NCBI GenBank assembly: GCA_027604705.1
Contig: JADHYV010000058.1
Span: 55,618 to 119,617 of the forward strand
DNA: 64,000 bases
Direction: 5' to 3'
Source: Allomyces arbusculus
Lineage: Eukaryota > Blastocladiomycota > Blastocladiomycetes > Blastocladiales > Blastocladiaceae
The notes below the pieces were generated by a model. The model was not told where the DNA came from. It worked only from the letters and a program-made list of their open reading frames with translations, and did no database searches. Below are positions 21,666-33,439 of the stretch, piece by piece. The first letter of the stretch is position 1. Each line of letters begins with the position of its first letter. The position numbers and the translations under genes were made by a program.

Positions 21666-22459
21666 TTAGTCGAAGAGACCGAAGCCCATGTCGTCGTCCG
21701 ACTCCTCCTTCTCCTCCTCCTCGGGCTCGGCAGCAGCCTCAGCGGCGGCAGCGTCACCACCAGCGGCGGCGGCACCAGGCGCGGCGGCACCGGCGGGGCC
21801 TAAGATAGGGTGGAGAGGGTGGCGGAAAGTCAGTCTCACTCGTCGAGTGGATGCGAAGGTAGCGGCCGACAAGAGAGCGTACCCGAGCCGACGTTGTTGA
21901 TGAGGTCCGTGACCGAGACACCGGCAAGGGCCTTGGCGAAGAGCGAGAACCAGATCGAGTCGACCTCGACACCGGCGGCGTCGGTGAGCTGCTGGAGCTT
22001 CTCGGCCTACAAAAGGGAAACCATGATGACGCGGCGTGAGAAAACGGTCCGGGAACAAGAACAAGAAGCATCGGCCAGCACTTGGTACGTGCGCACAACA
22101 CGTTCAGGAGTGCGATGCAGCACGGTATGCCACGCTGCCCCGGTACAGCGTCCCCTCATGGAGTTGTGGCCAGCGACGATGCACCGTCACAAAGGCATGG
22201 GCGCGGGCTCGGCGTCCCGTGCGACGCGAGCGAGCAGGTGGGCAGGGAGTGTGGCAGCGAGCGGCGCGAGCGCTTCCTCGACGTGAGGCAGCTGGCCCCA
22301 TAGGCCATACATGTGCGTGCGTGCATGCGTGCGTGCGTGCAAGTGCGCGAGCGAGCAGCCCAGGTGGTGGAAGAGTCGAGTACTCACGGTGACCTCGATG
22401 CCCTCGTCGGCGAGGATCAGGGCGGCGTACGCGATGGCCTTCTCAGCAATGTCGGACAT
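21666..22459 (-). CDS. RPP1: 60S acidic ribosomal protein P1
   Basis: Acidic stalk protein of the large subunit that recruits translational GTPases. Exons in transcript order are 22388-22459, 21883-22006 and 21666-21796, 108 residues. The N-terminus [20 protein letters not shown] is followed after splicing by [20 protein letters not shown] and [20 protein letters not shown], the P1 dimerisation fold. An Ala/Gly hinge leads to the universal stalk tail [16 protein letters not shown]. The first intron is 381 bases, several times longer than most introns here, and contains a (gtgc) repeat; the second is 86 bases. Donors are GTGAGT and GTACGC. Length is typical. Confidence 0.96.
22312..22343. repeat. 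GTGC/GCAC simple repeat inside the P1 first intron
   Basis: A run of gtgc units with one gcat interruption (gtgcgtgcgtgcatgcgtgc and on). It lies in the long first intron of the P1 gene, near the donor end. Confidence 0.7.
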
Positions 22460-23987
22460 GGTGATGATTCTGAAGGGAGAGCAAGAACGGGTCGGGTGCT
22501 GGTCGCTGATTCGAGTTTCTGTGTGGCAGGGGTGGTGTGTGTCCCAACGGCGAATGGCCGGAGGCAAGCCGGCATGTTGACAAGAGCACGTGCAAAAGGC
22601 GTGACCCGTTGCTTTTTTGACCTTGAAGAGAGGATGATGGTTTTGACACGCTCATTCTCTCAGGTCGCGCACACGTCTCGCACCCGGCGATGGAACTTGA
22701 ATGCCCATGCTCCTTTGCGGCCGCGCCGGACCACCCATTCGCTCGTTTGCAATCATGTTTCTGGGCATCGACGATTCAATTCGGTTGCAGCGGTGTCGCC
22801 GAACTGCGGAGCCCAACGCCCTACAAGTTGCCCAAGCTTGATGCCTGCATTGCTGGCCAGTTGACATGAAGAAATGCTAATTCTCCACGCGCCCCCTCAA
22901 CTGTGATATCTAAAAATTGGACTTTAGATGCATGGTATTCTCCTCTCCACCTACTTTTTAAAACGCTCGCCGTTAGTCTCAACGCGATCCATGGCGGCGT
23001 AATCCGTGCAGCATGAAGCATTCTGGATTCAAAGACTGCAATTTGGCATGGTTCATCATGTTTAACATTGCCATCAGATGGGTCCCAAAGGACGGAGCAT
23101 GGGAGAAAATCAGCATGGCCCTTGCGTGGTCCCTGCGTGGTCAAGTCGCAAAAAGAGCTGTTTGATGCAGGTGAACGGAAAACATGTACGCGGACAACAA
23201 CCAAGGCCTGTCATGTTGTGTAACTTGGCAGGCCACGTTCTTCTCGAGCTCACACTAACCGATGCGCCCCGTCGCATTGCTGTGGCCGCTCGCCGCCGCG
23301 CGAGTAATTTCCTGGACGCACACGCGTGCGCGCGCCCGGTCGTGCTGTGTTTGAGGCCATTTCGAGTTTTGGCGGATGACGGTGACGAGAACGGCCGGTG
23401 TGCCCAAAAGTGCGTTTATCTGCCCGTGACGAAGCAACCGCGCTGGTTCGGACTCCGAAACAACACGAGCAATTTGTGTCGAAACCGTTGTCGTTGTGTG
23501 TGGCGCTTCGGCAACAAAAATGAGGCAGCGATGAACGCCCGTTCCAGCCTCCGCCGCGAGCGATTCGCAATGGCGCAGTGACCATGCACGCGCTTGCCGC
23601 CACCTTTTCGTTCTGAATTGCAACGCGTTGCGTGTGGCGGATGCGGGGCTCCGCTCGTACCTGCGTAGCCGTCTCGGATGCCTGCCTCCACAAGCGTGAG
23701 ATAGACCGGAATTCGTTCGTCACCCACCGCCGTCCTGGCCGACAAGGGAGCCCGGCGGGGGACGGGAGGCGGCGGGTGTGCGCGTGCTCAAGTGCAAATG
23801 CTGCTCAAAAACGTCGCTGTCCCTCGCCCTCGCGGCTGCGGTCGTGCAGTTCCCATCCATTCTCTTTCGCTGACTGCCCATCACGCGCGGCTTCCTCGTT
23901 CCGGCTGGTCGACCAACTCGTTCTCGTACCGCTCGATTCCACGTGTTGGGCTTGCCCGTGCCCGCCTCTCTGCTGCAAGCTCCAAGG
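22460..23987. other. Long divergent intergenic region, P1 (-) / tyrosinase (+)
   Basis: About 1.5 kb, the second-longest gap in the window. Open frames exist on both strands (the longest about 165 codons) but overlap each other, lack domain signals and start mid-sequence. I could not support a gene or RNA here. It must hold promoters for a highly expressed ribosomal gene and for the secreted tyrosinase. Confidence 0.45.
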
Positions 23988-26131
23988 ATGAAGAGCGCGA
24001 TTGCGACGACGCTGCTGCTCGCCGTGGTGCTTCTCGCCACGGCCGCACCGGCCGTCGTCGATGCGATTCCGAGCACGACGACCAAGTGCCCGAACGGAGT
24101 TATTTACCGGAAGGAGTTTCGTGATCTGACGGAGCAAGAATGGGACGATTTTGTCGCGGCCATGCTTGGTGCGTGTGTTGTCCTCTGCGGTGGTGGCGGC
24201 GGTCAGGAGCACAGTGATCGTGTTGTGATGGTGAAGGGCACACACTCACACTACTCTCTAATCCCATCGCTGAGCAGGTCTCGCCAAGAAGCCGTCGACG
24301 CGGTACCCGGGGCTCAACAAGCTCGAAGAGTACGCGTCGATCCACTCCAAGAACTTCAACACGATCCACAACAATGCCATCTTCATGCCGTGGCACCGCA
24401 AGTTCCTGATCGAGTGGGAAAAGGATCTGCGCACCGTCAAGCCCAATGTCGCCATCCCGTACTGGGCCGAGCACCTCGACTTCAACCAGCCTGAGAAATC
24501 AGTGCTCTTTGACGCTGATTTCATGGGCGGATCGAACCCGGACAAGAACCTCAAGGCGCAGTGCATCAAGACGGGCCCGTTTGCCAGCTACACGCACCAA
24601 GAGTTTGGGTGCATCTCGCGCGGGTTCGGGTCGGATGGCCGCATTGCCCAGTCGTCGGCCGATGGCCTCGACGGCCGGTTCCATTCAGGCAACAAGATCC
24701 GGTTCCCGTCCGGGCCCGAGGTGCAGACGCTCATCGACAACAACAAGGATTGGGAATCGTACCGCAGCATGATCGAGTACACGATTCACCCAATTGCGCA
24801 CTTGTTTGTCGGCTCGGATTCGGGCACCATGGAGATGACCTGGTCGTCGCAGGACCCGATCTTCGCGTTGCACCATGCGTATATCGACAAGAGTACGTCT
24901 TTTCGTGGAGGTGGTGCGCGATGGCCGGGGACTGGAATTGATCGTAAAGTGATTGTTCGTCCCTACTTTCATCTTCCCTTGTCTAGTCTACGCGGCGTGG
25001 CAAAAGTCGTACGGCACCAACGACGCGGCCTACCAGGCGATCCAGAAGAGCAACTTGCCAGTCTACAACGTGCCCGTTAGCTCTGTTGACTCGCTCGAGG
25101 CCAACTGCATCCAGTACCTCGAACCTGGCGCGCTCAACCCGATCCCGGCCACATCCACGTCCACAACGGCGACCGCCACGACCTCCAAGGGCACTTCATC
25201 GACCGCAACGACGGCGACCACGACGGGCAAGGTGACCAGTTCGGCAACGACGACGGCGGCGACCAACGGGACCACATCTGCGACGGCGACTACGACTAGC
25301 GCTGCCAATTCGACCGCTGTGGCTACTTCGGCCGCGACAGTGCCCTCGGGCAACTCGACCAGGAATGCGTCATCGATTGCGACCGCGAGCACCAACGCAA
25401 CGTCGATTGCGACCTCGAGCACCAACGCAACGTCGATTGCGACCGCGAGTACCAACGCAACGTCGATTGCGACTTCGTCCACGGCCCAGACATCGCTCTC
25501 CACCACTTCGTCGGTCGCCAGCAACGCAACTGCCACCTCCACGTCAGGCACGATCAAGCCTACATCTACTGCCGGGGCGACCTCCACCAAGGCCGGAGCC
25601 ACGTCCAAAGCCACAGCCACAGCCACGAGAACCAAGGGCGCGACGACGACCGCCAAGCCGGCGCCGACGGCGACCTGGCCGCCGTACTGGTTCCCAGTCT
25701 TTGGCCACCACGGCTGGGACCTGCCGCCGCGCCGGCGCGGGTACCCGCTCCCGCCTGTGGAATTCCCAGGCTACTTCTTGCCGCCGCTCCCACCCGTTGA
25801 CCGCTATATCCCGCAAATGCCGCGCAAGTTTGCCGAAATGATGGGGTACAACCTCACGGTCGTGCGCGAGTACGAAAAGAAGTACGCGACGATTGTCGAG
25901 ATTGTCGAGGTGCGCGTCAAGCAGGGCGTCTACGTGCCGTCGTTTGGCATGTCCGACGAGACCAAGGACTTGATGACGACGCTGCACCAGGAGACCATTG
26001 AGACTCAAGACCAGATCGTGAATGCCGACCAGGTCACGGCCGAGACGCCGGCGCCGTCGGCGGCGGCAACGACGCGCGCGTCGTGGACGGTCGCGGCGCT
26101 CGTGGCTGCCGCTATCGCGCTATTCAACTAG
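23988..26131 (+). CDS. Secreted tyrosinase-domain copper protein with Ser/Thr stalk and probable GPI anchor
   Basis: Type-3 copper oxidase, probably acting on phenols at the cell surface. Exons are 23988-24168, 24278-24892 and 24987-26131 (donors GTGCGT, GTACGT), 646 residues. A signal peptide (MKSAIATTLLLAVVLLATAAPAV) is followed by the CuA site IHSKNFNTIHNNAIFMPWHR (His83, His91, His100) and the CuB site HPIAHLFVG...DPIFALHHAYIDK, with RYPGLNKLEEYASIH before CuA. After the domain (about residue 300) comes a Thr/Ser/Ala-rich stretch of about 200 residues with many N-T/S sequons, a mucin-like stalk, then Pro-rich and charged segments. The C-terminus, ASWTVAALVAAAIALFN, is a hydrophobic tail of GPI-signal type. 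Melanin or wall phenol chemistry is plausible, but the substrate (tyrosinase or catechol oxidase) cannot be read from sequence. An in-frame ATG 45 bases upstream is possible. Confidence 0.87.
25373..25476 (+). repeat. 30-base coding tandem repeat in the tyrosinase stalk
   Basis: Three full copies and one partial copy of a 30-base unit beginning tcgattgcga at 25373, 25403, 25433 and 25463. Each encodes SIATxSTNAT. It adds N- and O-glycosylation sites to the stalk and is a likely site of length variation. Confidence 0.8.
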
Positions 26132-26406
26132 AAGCCGAGCATTTTGCACGCATTTCCATTTTGGTTACAAGAGATAGTGTAGAGTAGATGTAATCAGAGA
26201 TATTCTTGCTTGATCTATTTCTGCCAAACTGTCGCGAATGCCGCGCCTACGTCGGTCACGATCAGCGCCAGACGCGTGAAGACAAAGTCAAACTATATGG
26301 CTACATTCACGCGTGAGGTCTCCAACGCCCACGCCGCCCGCGTCTTCCTTTAGTCCAGTCACAACTCCAAGCTCAAATCTCGACCAATTAGCCACCCGCC
26401 TCTGCC

Positions 26407-27935
26407 TCAAAGACTCGGCCCGTCCACGGCCTTGGCGCGCGGCTTCCAGTGCGCCGGCACCATGGCCTTGACCCGCTCAAGGGGCACCGGGTCCGCAACC
26501 ACCAGTTGCTCGACGCGCCGCGGCACACGTGCCGTCTTGCGCACGAGCGGGCGACAGACGTCGACGACCGTCTTCTCGTCCATCCAGGTATGCCACGCCT
26601 TGCGCTCTGTGTCGAGCACCTTTTCCGCGAGCATCAGAATCTTGACTTCGCGGTCGCCGATCTGGAGCGTGCGTTTGGGCGGCGGACCAAACAGGCCGAC
26701 CTGGTGCAACATCGTGTCGCTCGCGCCCATGTACTGCGCCGGTCCCGTGACCAGCGACGCAGCACCGCTGCCGGCACTGTCCGTGACGGGCTTGAAGGGC
26801 GCGGTCAGCGGCGTGCCACACCCACTTCCGCGCATCGGCCTCGCGGCCCCACCGAGCCCCAATCTGGACCCGGACCCGGGCGAGGACGGCAGCGGCATGA
26901 GCACCATTTCGTTGGTGCTCGCCGAAATCTCGCCAAACCCGCGCACCTTGATCAGGTCCGGAATCAGCGGAATCGCGTCTGAGTGCGTCGTGACGCTCTC
27001 GCGCCGCTTGGGCAGCTTGGGCAAGACTGTTGGTGAGAGCGGGCGGTGCACATGGAAGGAGACGTGTTTCGGTGCCGGCTGGTGCGGCGGTGGGGGTGGC
27101 CCGAGTACGCCGGGCATGGCCTGCGTACCGAGGAGGTGGTGGACGCGCGTTGCCATGGCGACTTGCTCTTTTTTTAATTGCCGCAGGGCGCGGTGCGTGA
27201 AGAGGGCGTGCTGCCGCTGCTCGTACTCTTGCAGTTGCTCGCGAACGGCCTGCGACTGGAGAATAGGTTGGGTGAGGTTTCGTTCTGCGACACAAGACAT
27301 TTCGTGAACATGCAACCCATACTTTTTCGGCGACGTGGTGGAGGTATCGCTGGCGTAGATAGAAGTCAAAGACGGTCTTACGGCTCCAGTAGCCCCGCCA
27401 TCTAGTGGAGAAGGCGTTAGTCGCTGACCTCGACAGAGCAATTCACGTGGTAGCAACGGGCACGAACAATTTTTGAATCTTGGTCGCCATCGAGTCGTAG
27501 TACGTGCGGTTGGTACGGCGACAGTGCTCCTCGAGTGCAACCTTGATGCGTTTGCGCGCCAGGTAACCGCGGAAAACGCGTTGGATCGTCGTCGCCTGCT
27601 CTCTATCCGAAACCAGACCGTGCTCATAGAGTCAGATACGCTGGCGGGGAACGCATGACACCGGCAAATCGCGGTACCCAAGAAATCGGCGCCACGTCCG
27701 CATCACATGGCGACGCCAGGCATATTGGATCACGACGGCAGCACGGTGCTCGCGAATTCGCTGCCGTTCAGCGTGCCTTGAGTGAAAGACGGCCAGTTAG
27801 CCGGAATTTACATCGAGGCACTCAGTGACAGGGTGGACAAAGTCCGTCCACTCACTCAGAATAAATGAGATACGCTTGGCCCAGGTCCTGGTGCCGGTAA
27901 TGCCAAAACTCGGCAAACACAGCGACGGGGTGCAT
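26407..27935 (-). CDS. SPATA17: SPATA17-like IQ-motif ciliary/flagellar protein
   Basis: Homologue of SPATA17, a calmodulin-binding axonemal protein. Exons in transcript order are 27856-27935, 27678-27776, 27468-27602, 27323-27401 and 26407-27255 (introns 79, 75, 66 and 67 bases), 413 residues. Three IQ motifs are split by introns: AAVVIQYAWRRHVMRTWRR, ATTIQRVFRGYLARKR and ATKIQKLWRGYWSRK. The spacing from the first to the second IQ equals that in human SPATA17 (28 residues in both), and YYDSMATKIQ matches the human YNAMAVRIQ. After the IQs, VREQLQEYEQRQHALF...VHHLLGTQAMPGV parallels the human ARKMHYLLSTKQIPGI region. The C-terminal 200 residues are Pro/Gly-rich with no known domain. The last acceptor could be six bases later. 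The gene implies a motile cilium in the life cycle. Confidence 0.85.
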
Positions 27936-28466
27936 GATGACGGCGAGGACGCTCGTGCGTCAGGCGCACCAAGCGTGTTGCAATCGTAATCAGGTCCAGA
28001 TGGTTGAGTGCTTGTCCGGTCCCGTGAGTCGCTGGTGCAGACAAGTTAAATTCGAGCCGTCCAACACAGGAAGTCGCTTGTTGCCGCTCCCTGATGCGGC
28101 GAGCTGGCGGCTGTCGTTGATTTGTAGTTGATGAATACAGGCTGCAGCGTTTAGCGACCTAAATTCTGAGGTTGGATTCCGAATTTTGTTGTCGATGGCG
28201 AGACCGCTGGCAACGGAAAACTTGAAAAAATTGGCAAATTATCAGCTGCTGTTGGTGGGCATGACAACTGGTCACTTCCCTGCTCGTGACTGAGAAAACA
28301 CCCACCTCCACGCGCATCTGCCCTCTCCATCCAACACGATCAACGCCGTGGGTGTCACGATTTCGACCGCACCGTCGAGCACATTCCGCACAGCGCTCCC
28401 TGCAACCGCCGCATATCGAGTAATCACGACCCTCTTTCTTGATACTCTGCGTCAACGACCTCCACC
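27936..28466. other. Divergent promoter region, SPATA17 (-) / DBP10 (+)
   Basis: About 530 bases between divergent start codons, somewhat AT-rich in the middle. No open frame, RNA gene or repeat supported. Confidence 0.5.
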
Positions 28467-31122
28467 ATGCCGCCCAGCAATCCCTTGGCCATGGGCGCCG
28501 CCGGCGCCAGCAACGCCAAGAAGCGCAAGTCGGGCGGGTTTCAGTCGATGGGCCTCTCGTCGAGCGTGCTGCGTGCCATTACGCACATGGGCTACTCCGT
28601 CCCGACGCCGATCCAGCGCCGGTCGATCCCGCTCATTCTCGAGGGCAAGGATGTCGTTGGTATGGCACGCACCGGGTCCGGCAAGACGGCCGCATTCCTC
28701 GTCCCTCTCGTGGAGCGGCTCAAGTGCCACTCGGCTCGCGTCGGCGCGCGCGCCATTGTCCTCTCGCCGTCGCGTGAACTGGCACTGCAGACGCTCAAGT
28801 TCTTGCGCGATCTCGCCAAGTACACGGATTTGCGCGCCGTCGCGCTGGTCGGTGGCGACAGCATGGACGAGCAGTTCTCGGCCATGGCGGGCAACCCTGA
28901 CATGTATGCATTTCCGTCCGTCGCATGCTCGGAAACGGAGTCATTGTCTGACCGTTTACCAACACATTGCTCGCCTCCTCCAGCATCATTGCTACGCCCG
29001 GTCGTCTTCTGCACCTGCTCGTCGAAATGAACCTCGGCCTGAAGCTCGTGGAATACGTGGTTTTTGACGAAGCTGATCGGTCCGTTAACTTGACGCATCC
29101 TTCTTCGAAGTGACGCTGCGGCAAACATTGATCTTGTTCTTCCCCACCAGACTGTTCGAAATGGGCTTCGAAGTTCAGCTGCACGAAATCCTGCACCGAC
29201 TGCCTGAATCCGAGGACCGGCAAACCGTGCTCTTCTCAGCGACGCTGCCCAAACTGCTCGTCGATTTCGCCAAGGCCGGGCTCAAGCCCGACCCGGTCCT
29301 AGTGCGTCTCGATGCCGAAACCAAAATCTCCAAGGATTTGGAGATGGCGTTTTTCACAGTCAAGCCAACCGAAAAGGACGCGGCGCTGCTCTACTTTTTG
29401 CGCGAAGTCATTGAGATCCCGCAAACGATCCCGGACGCGACCAGCGGGGTCAAGAGCCCGCAGGCGATCATCTTTGTCTCGACCAAGCATCACGTCGAGT
29501 ATCTCAACACGATGCTCACGGCACGCCAGTACCAGGTCTCGTACATTTACGGTTCGCTTGACCAGTCGGTGCGCAACTTGAGTCTGCGCCAGTTCCGCGA
29601 GGGTCGCACCAACATTATGATTGTCACGGACGTCGCCGCACGCGGTATCGACATTCCGATTCTCGACCATGTCATCAACTACGACTTCACGCCGCAGGCC
29701 AAGGTATTCATTCACCGTGTCGGTCGTGTCGCGCGTGCTGGTCGCCGTGGGTGGGCATGGAGTTTGGTCACGCACGACGAAATGCCGTACCTGTTTGACT
29801 TGCAGCTGTTCCTGGCACGGCCATTTGTCTTTGCGCCGACCGACGATGCTGCCGAATCCGTGCCGACGCCCGACTACACGGAACAGATTGTTGTCGGTGC
29901 CGTGCCGTTCCATTTGCTCGAAAACGACGCCGAGTGGGTCAAGACGCGGCTCGACGAGGACGTGGTCCTGCGGTCGCAGCGTGGGGTTGCCGACAACGGG
30001 TACAAACTGTACGTCAAGTCGCGCGTGCCCGCCGCGCCCGAGTCGCACAAACGGTACAAGGAAATGGCGCTCGTACATCCGTTTGGCCAAGGGATTCACC
30101 CACTGCTCGCGAACCGGCTGTCGGACGCCGACAAGCAGCGGCAGTCACTGATTGCGCAGCTCACGCAGTTCCGCCCGACCGAGACGATTTTTGAGGTCGG
30201 ATCGCGCGGGCACAAGTCCGAGTCGGCCGTGCTCATGAAGCGGCGCCGGCAGATTGTCGCACCGTCGATTGTCAAGAACCGCGAGCGCGTCAAGGAGTCG
30301 GCTGAGAAGTTGAAGGCCGCGACCGAGGCGACAGCCGCGTCCGCCGTGGCCAAGAAGAGGCCACGAGATGCCGACAGCGACGACGAGGACGGTGATGGCA
30401 ACGACGCTGACGACGAGGACGTGGACATGGCCGACCTGAGCGGGTTCGTGACTGAGGAGCAGGTGCGCGCGCAGGCCGCGCAGGCCAGGAAGCAGCAGTA
30501 TCAGGCGAGCAAAAAGCAGAAAACGTCGTTCCGCGACGAGAATTTCTACATGGACTATGCGCCCGCCGATCAGAACACGGAAAAGGGCTACTCGATGCAC
30601 ACGACCACGTCGCTGGCGCGCGGTGCGCAGGCGGCTACGCTTGACCTCATGAACGACGACGACTCGCTGCGCAAGGGCACCGGGTCCAGGGGCAAACTCG
30701 TGTGGGACAACAAGAAGAAGAAGTTCAAGCGCGAGACAGTCGGTGCCGACAACGTCAAGCTTATCAAGGGCGAGTCGGGCATCAAGCTGCCGGCCTCGCT
30801 CAAGTCGGACCGGTACGAGCAGTGGCAGGCCAAGACCAAGCTGCGCGTGCCGCGCACGGGCGACACGGAGCTGGCGCAGGCTGCGTCGTTGGCGGCCGAG
30901 GCCAAGAAGCGCAAATTCCGGCATGCAGCACCCAAGGCGGCGCCCAACGAGCTCAAGAACGCTCAACAGATTGCCAAAGATCGCAAGATCAAGGAGAAGC
31001 GCCGCGAAAAGAACGCACGGCCGTCGCACAAGACTCGCGGCGGGGGTGGGGGCGGACGAGGCGGTGGTCGCGGTGGTGGTCGTGGGAGTGGTCGCGGCGG
31101 GCGCGGCGGCAAGCGCCGGTAG
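28467..31122 (+). CDS. DBP10: DBP10/DDX54 nucleolar DEAD-box RNA helicase
   Basis: ATP-dependent RNA helicase for 60S subunit assembly in the nucleolus. Exons are 28467-28903, 28984-29079 and 29151-31122 (donors GTATGC and GTCCGT), 834 residues. Motifs in order: Q motif GFQSMGLSS...PTPIQ (Gln50), motif I ARTGSGKT (67-74), [12 protein letters not shown], motif II DEAD (174-177), [26 protein letters not shown] and [13 protein letters not shown]. Beyond the core, [20 protein letters not shown] and [20 protein letters not shown] belong to the DBP10 C-terminal domain, which separates it from other DEAD-box families. The extreme C-terminus is a Gly/Arg-rich RGG tail. Length is close to DDX54 (881). 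Splicing is needed to form both TPGR and DEAD in one frame. Confidence 0.95.
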
Positions 31123-31527
31123 ACGTCCTGCGCGCGCGGATGCGTTACCGTGGGTCGTGATGGGTCGTGATGGGCGTGAACATACGGGATTTGGTGCTCT
31201 TTTCCACCAACCGCGAACAACCAGATGGCGCACTGGCCAGGGAAGATTTTCGACAGCTTTTACGAGACGCGCCGCAAGCGCGCCGCCAGGCAGGTTTTAT
31301 CCGAGCGCCAGAGGCAGACAGAGGCAAAGCGCAAGCCGAATGGCCCAGGTTTTGCCAAATGCCAAGACGTTGGTCGGTGTTGGACCGTTGGTCTCCTGTT
31401 CTCGGCCAGATTTGCACACTGCCAGCGATGGCCACCAACATCCTCATACTCTTGCCCAGCGCCCGACCCACCCAACGCCTGCAAGTCGCTGCATCCGAAC
31501 CACCTTCTTCACGCAACATCGCGGCTA
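31123..31527. other. Intergenic region, DBP10 to CorA-type gene (tandem, +)
   Basis: About 400 bases. The CorA frame stays open back to about 31225 without an ATG that improves the model, so I treat this as leader sequence plus the DBP10 3' end. Confidence 0.5.
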
Positions 31528-33439
31528 ATGCATCAGGACGACATTCTTCACCCAACGCCGCGACCAATGTCACCCGTGTTCGCTGCCAGCGACGCTGCGG
31601 CTGCTTCAGGCGCTCCTCGCCCGCGTGACCGGATCGACTACGCGCTGCTCGCGCAGTACTTGGCACCATCAAATCCCGACGAGACGAACGCGCTTGCCGA
31701 ACGGCTGCTTGGACCTGGGGCGGCCGAGGGTGCAGGAGCGCACGGCCCTGGACTGTGGGTCGGTCAGCTCGCGAACAAAGCTGCCATGCTTCGTCAAGTA
31801 CGCTTGCACCATGCGCACTATCCATCTGACAGTGGGTCCCTGTGGCGCTCTGTCATGCTTCATGACCGTCTGGCATTGTCCTTACACGAGTCTGGCTCCG
31901 GTGGTGCTTTAGTCGTACGACCCGCGCACCAAGTTCACCTACTTCTCGGCGCGCACGGGCCTGATCCAGCAATCCTCGCTCGCCACGCTCGCACCGCACC
32001 TCGTCGGCACCCCGGACGCATTGAGTGCGTCCCTGGCCGAGCCCTTTTGGCTCGATGTTTACGCGCCGACCGCGGCCGACATGGCCATTCTTGCGCGCAC
32101 GTTTGCGATTCACCCGCTGACAGTTGAGGACATGACAACCGACGACACGCGCGACAAGTGCGAGGCCTATGAAAACTATCTGTTCTTGTGCGTGCGCACC
32201 GTGGCCGAACTTGACGATGTTCCCTTGTCGCCCGACAAGCCCGGGTTCGCGGCCATGGCTGCGGCCGCAGCTGCCGACGATGGGATTCGGTTCCACGAGG
32301 CACAGTACTACATGCTCCTGTTTGGTTCGTGCATTGTCACGGTGCGGTACGAGCCGCTCGACCACGCGTTTCGTGTGATTTTACGGCTCGTCACGTCTTC
32401 GTCCTTGTCGGCGGTCGCGGCGGCGGGGCCCGTCGCGGCGAGCGCGGCTGCAGCACCGGGGTCGCCCACAGCGGCACCACCGGCTGCAGAAGTGTCACTG
32501 CTGCGGCAGTCCGACGAGCAGTTGAGTCCGGGTACGCCCGCAAGTGCTGACTCGGAATCGATGTTGTTGCTGTTGCCGGATCCGACCAAGGCACGAGCGG
32601 CAGTAGCGGCAGACCGTCTTGCACGGCCAGCATCGCCGGAGGCGCAACCGGCATCGGGAATGGGCGCGTCCGCAGTATCGGACCCGCGCGGTTTGGCGCC
32701 CGATTGGGTCGCGTACGCATTGCTTGACGATATTGTCGATACGGTGCGACCCATCATCAAGGCGCTCGAGGTGGACGTGGACGGCATCGACGATTTGGCG
32801 CAGATCTTGCCGTGGGACGAGCAGGCCGATTTGGTGAACCGCATGCGGCGTGCAACGAAGAAGGTGACCCAGGTACGGCTGGCGCGCCCCTCTAGCTATT
32901 GTCTTGCGTTCATTCGTTCCTGATTGAATTGGTGCTGACGATGCCATTGTGCGCCCTCGATATTTCAGCTTATTCGCTTGCTACACTTCAAGGAAGAAGT
33001 CGTCAAGTCGCTCATGCACCGATGCCGTCCGCTGCCACCGACCCCCGCACCCTCCCCTCCGCGCCCGGCCTTCCTGCACCCCGCGACCGCCGTCTACCTG
33101 CGCGACATTCTCGACCATCTCCTCACTCTCCACCAGTCGTTGACCATGGCCAAGGAAACCGTCACTTCGGCACACGCCTCGTACCACGCGCAACTATCCG
33201 TGGCCATGGCCAATGTCGCCAACGAAGCCAATTCGCTCATGAAGCGTGTCACGACGCTCGGTATGATGCTCGCGCCGCTGACGGTCGTGGCCGGCGCGTT
33301 TGGGATGAACGTTCACATTCCGGGCCAAAACTCGGATACTGATGACCCGCACTATGTCTGGTTCTGGGGGATGCTCGGGATCATGGCGGGTGGAGTTTTG
33401 ATCACAGGCGTGATTGCACGGCGGTTCGGGTATCTGTAG
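31528..33439 (+). CDS. CorA-type Mg2+ transporter (Alr1/Mnr2 group)
   Basis: Membrane transporter for magnesium, at the plasma membrane (Alr type) or vacuole (Mnr2 type). Exons are 31528-31797, 31913-32872 and 32969-33439 (introns 115 and 96 bases; donors GTACGC, GTACGG), 566 residues. The soluble part has FWLDVYAPTAADMAILARTF, HPLTVEDMTTDDTRDKCEAY and YLFLCVRTV, typical of the CorA cytosolic funnel. A Ser/Ala/Pro-rich loop of about 100 residues interrupts it before WVAYALLDDIVDTVRPIIKAL. The last exon gives the long helix (LYLRDILDHLLTLHQSLTMA-like: YLRDILDHLLTLHQS) and two membrane spans, the first ending in the signature GMN (LTVVAGAFGMNVHIPG), the second WFWGMLGIMAGGVLITGVIA. Somewhat shorter than yeast Alr1 (859). 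The start is the first in-frame ATG of exon 1 supported by context; a Met 12 codons later is an alternative. Confidence 0.88.

Noticed and set aside
23078-23581. 167-codon + frame in the P1-tyrosinase spacer
   Set aside because: No domain signal and overlapped by a reverse frame of similar length; cannot be supported without expression data.
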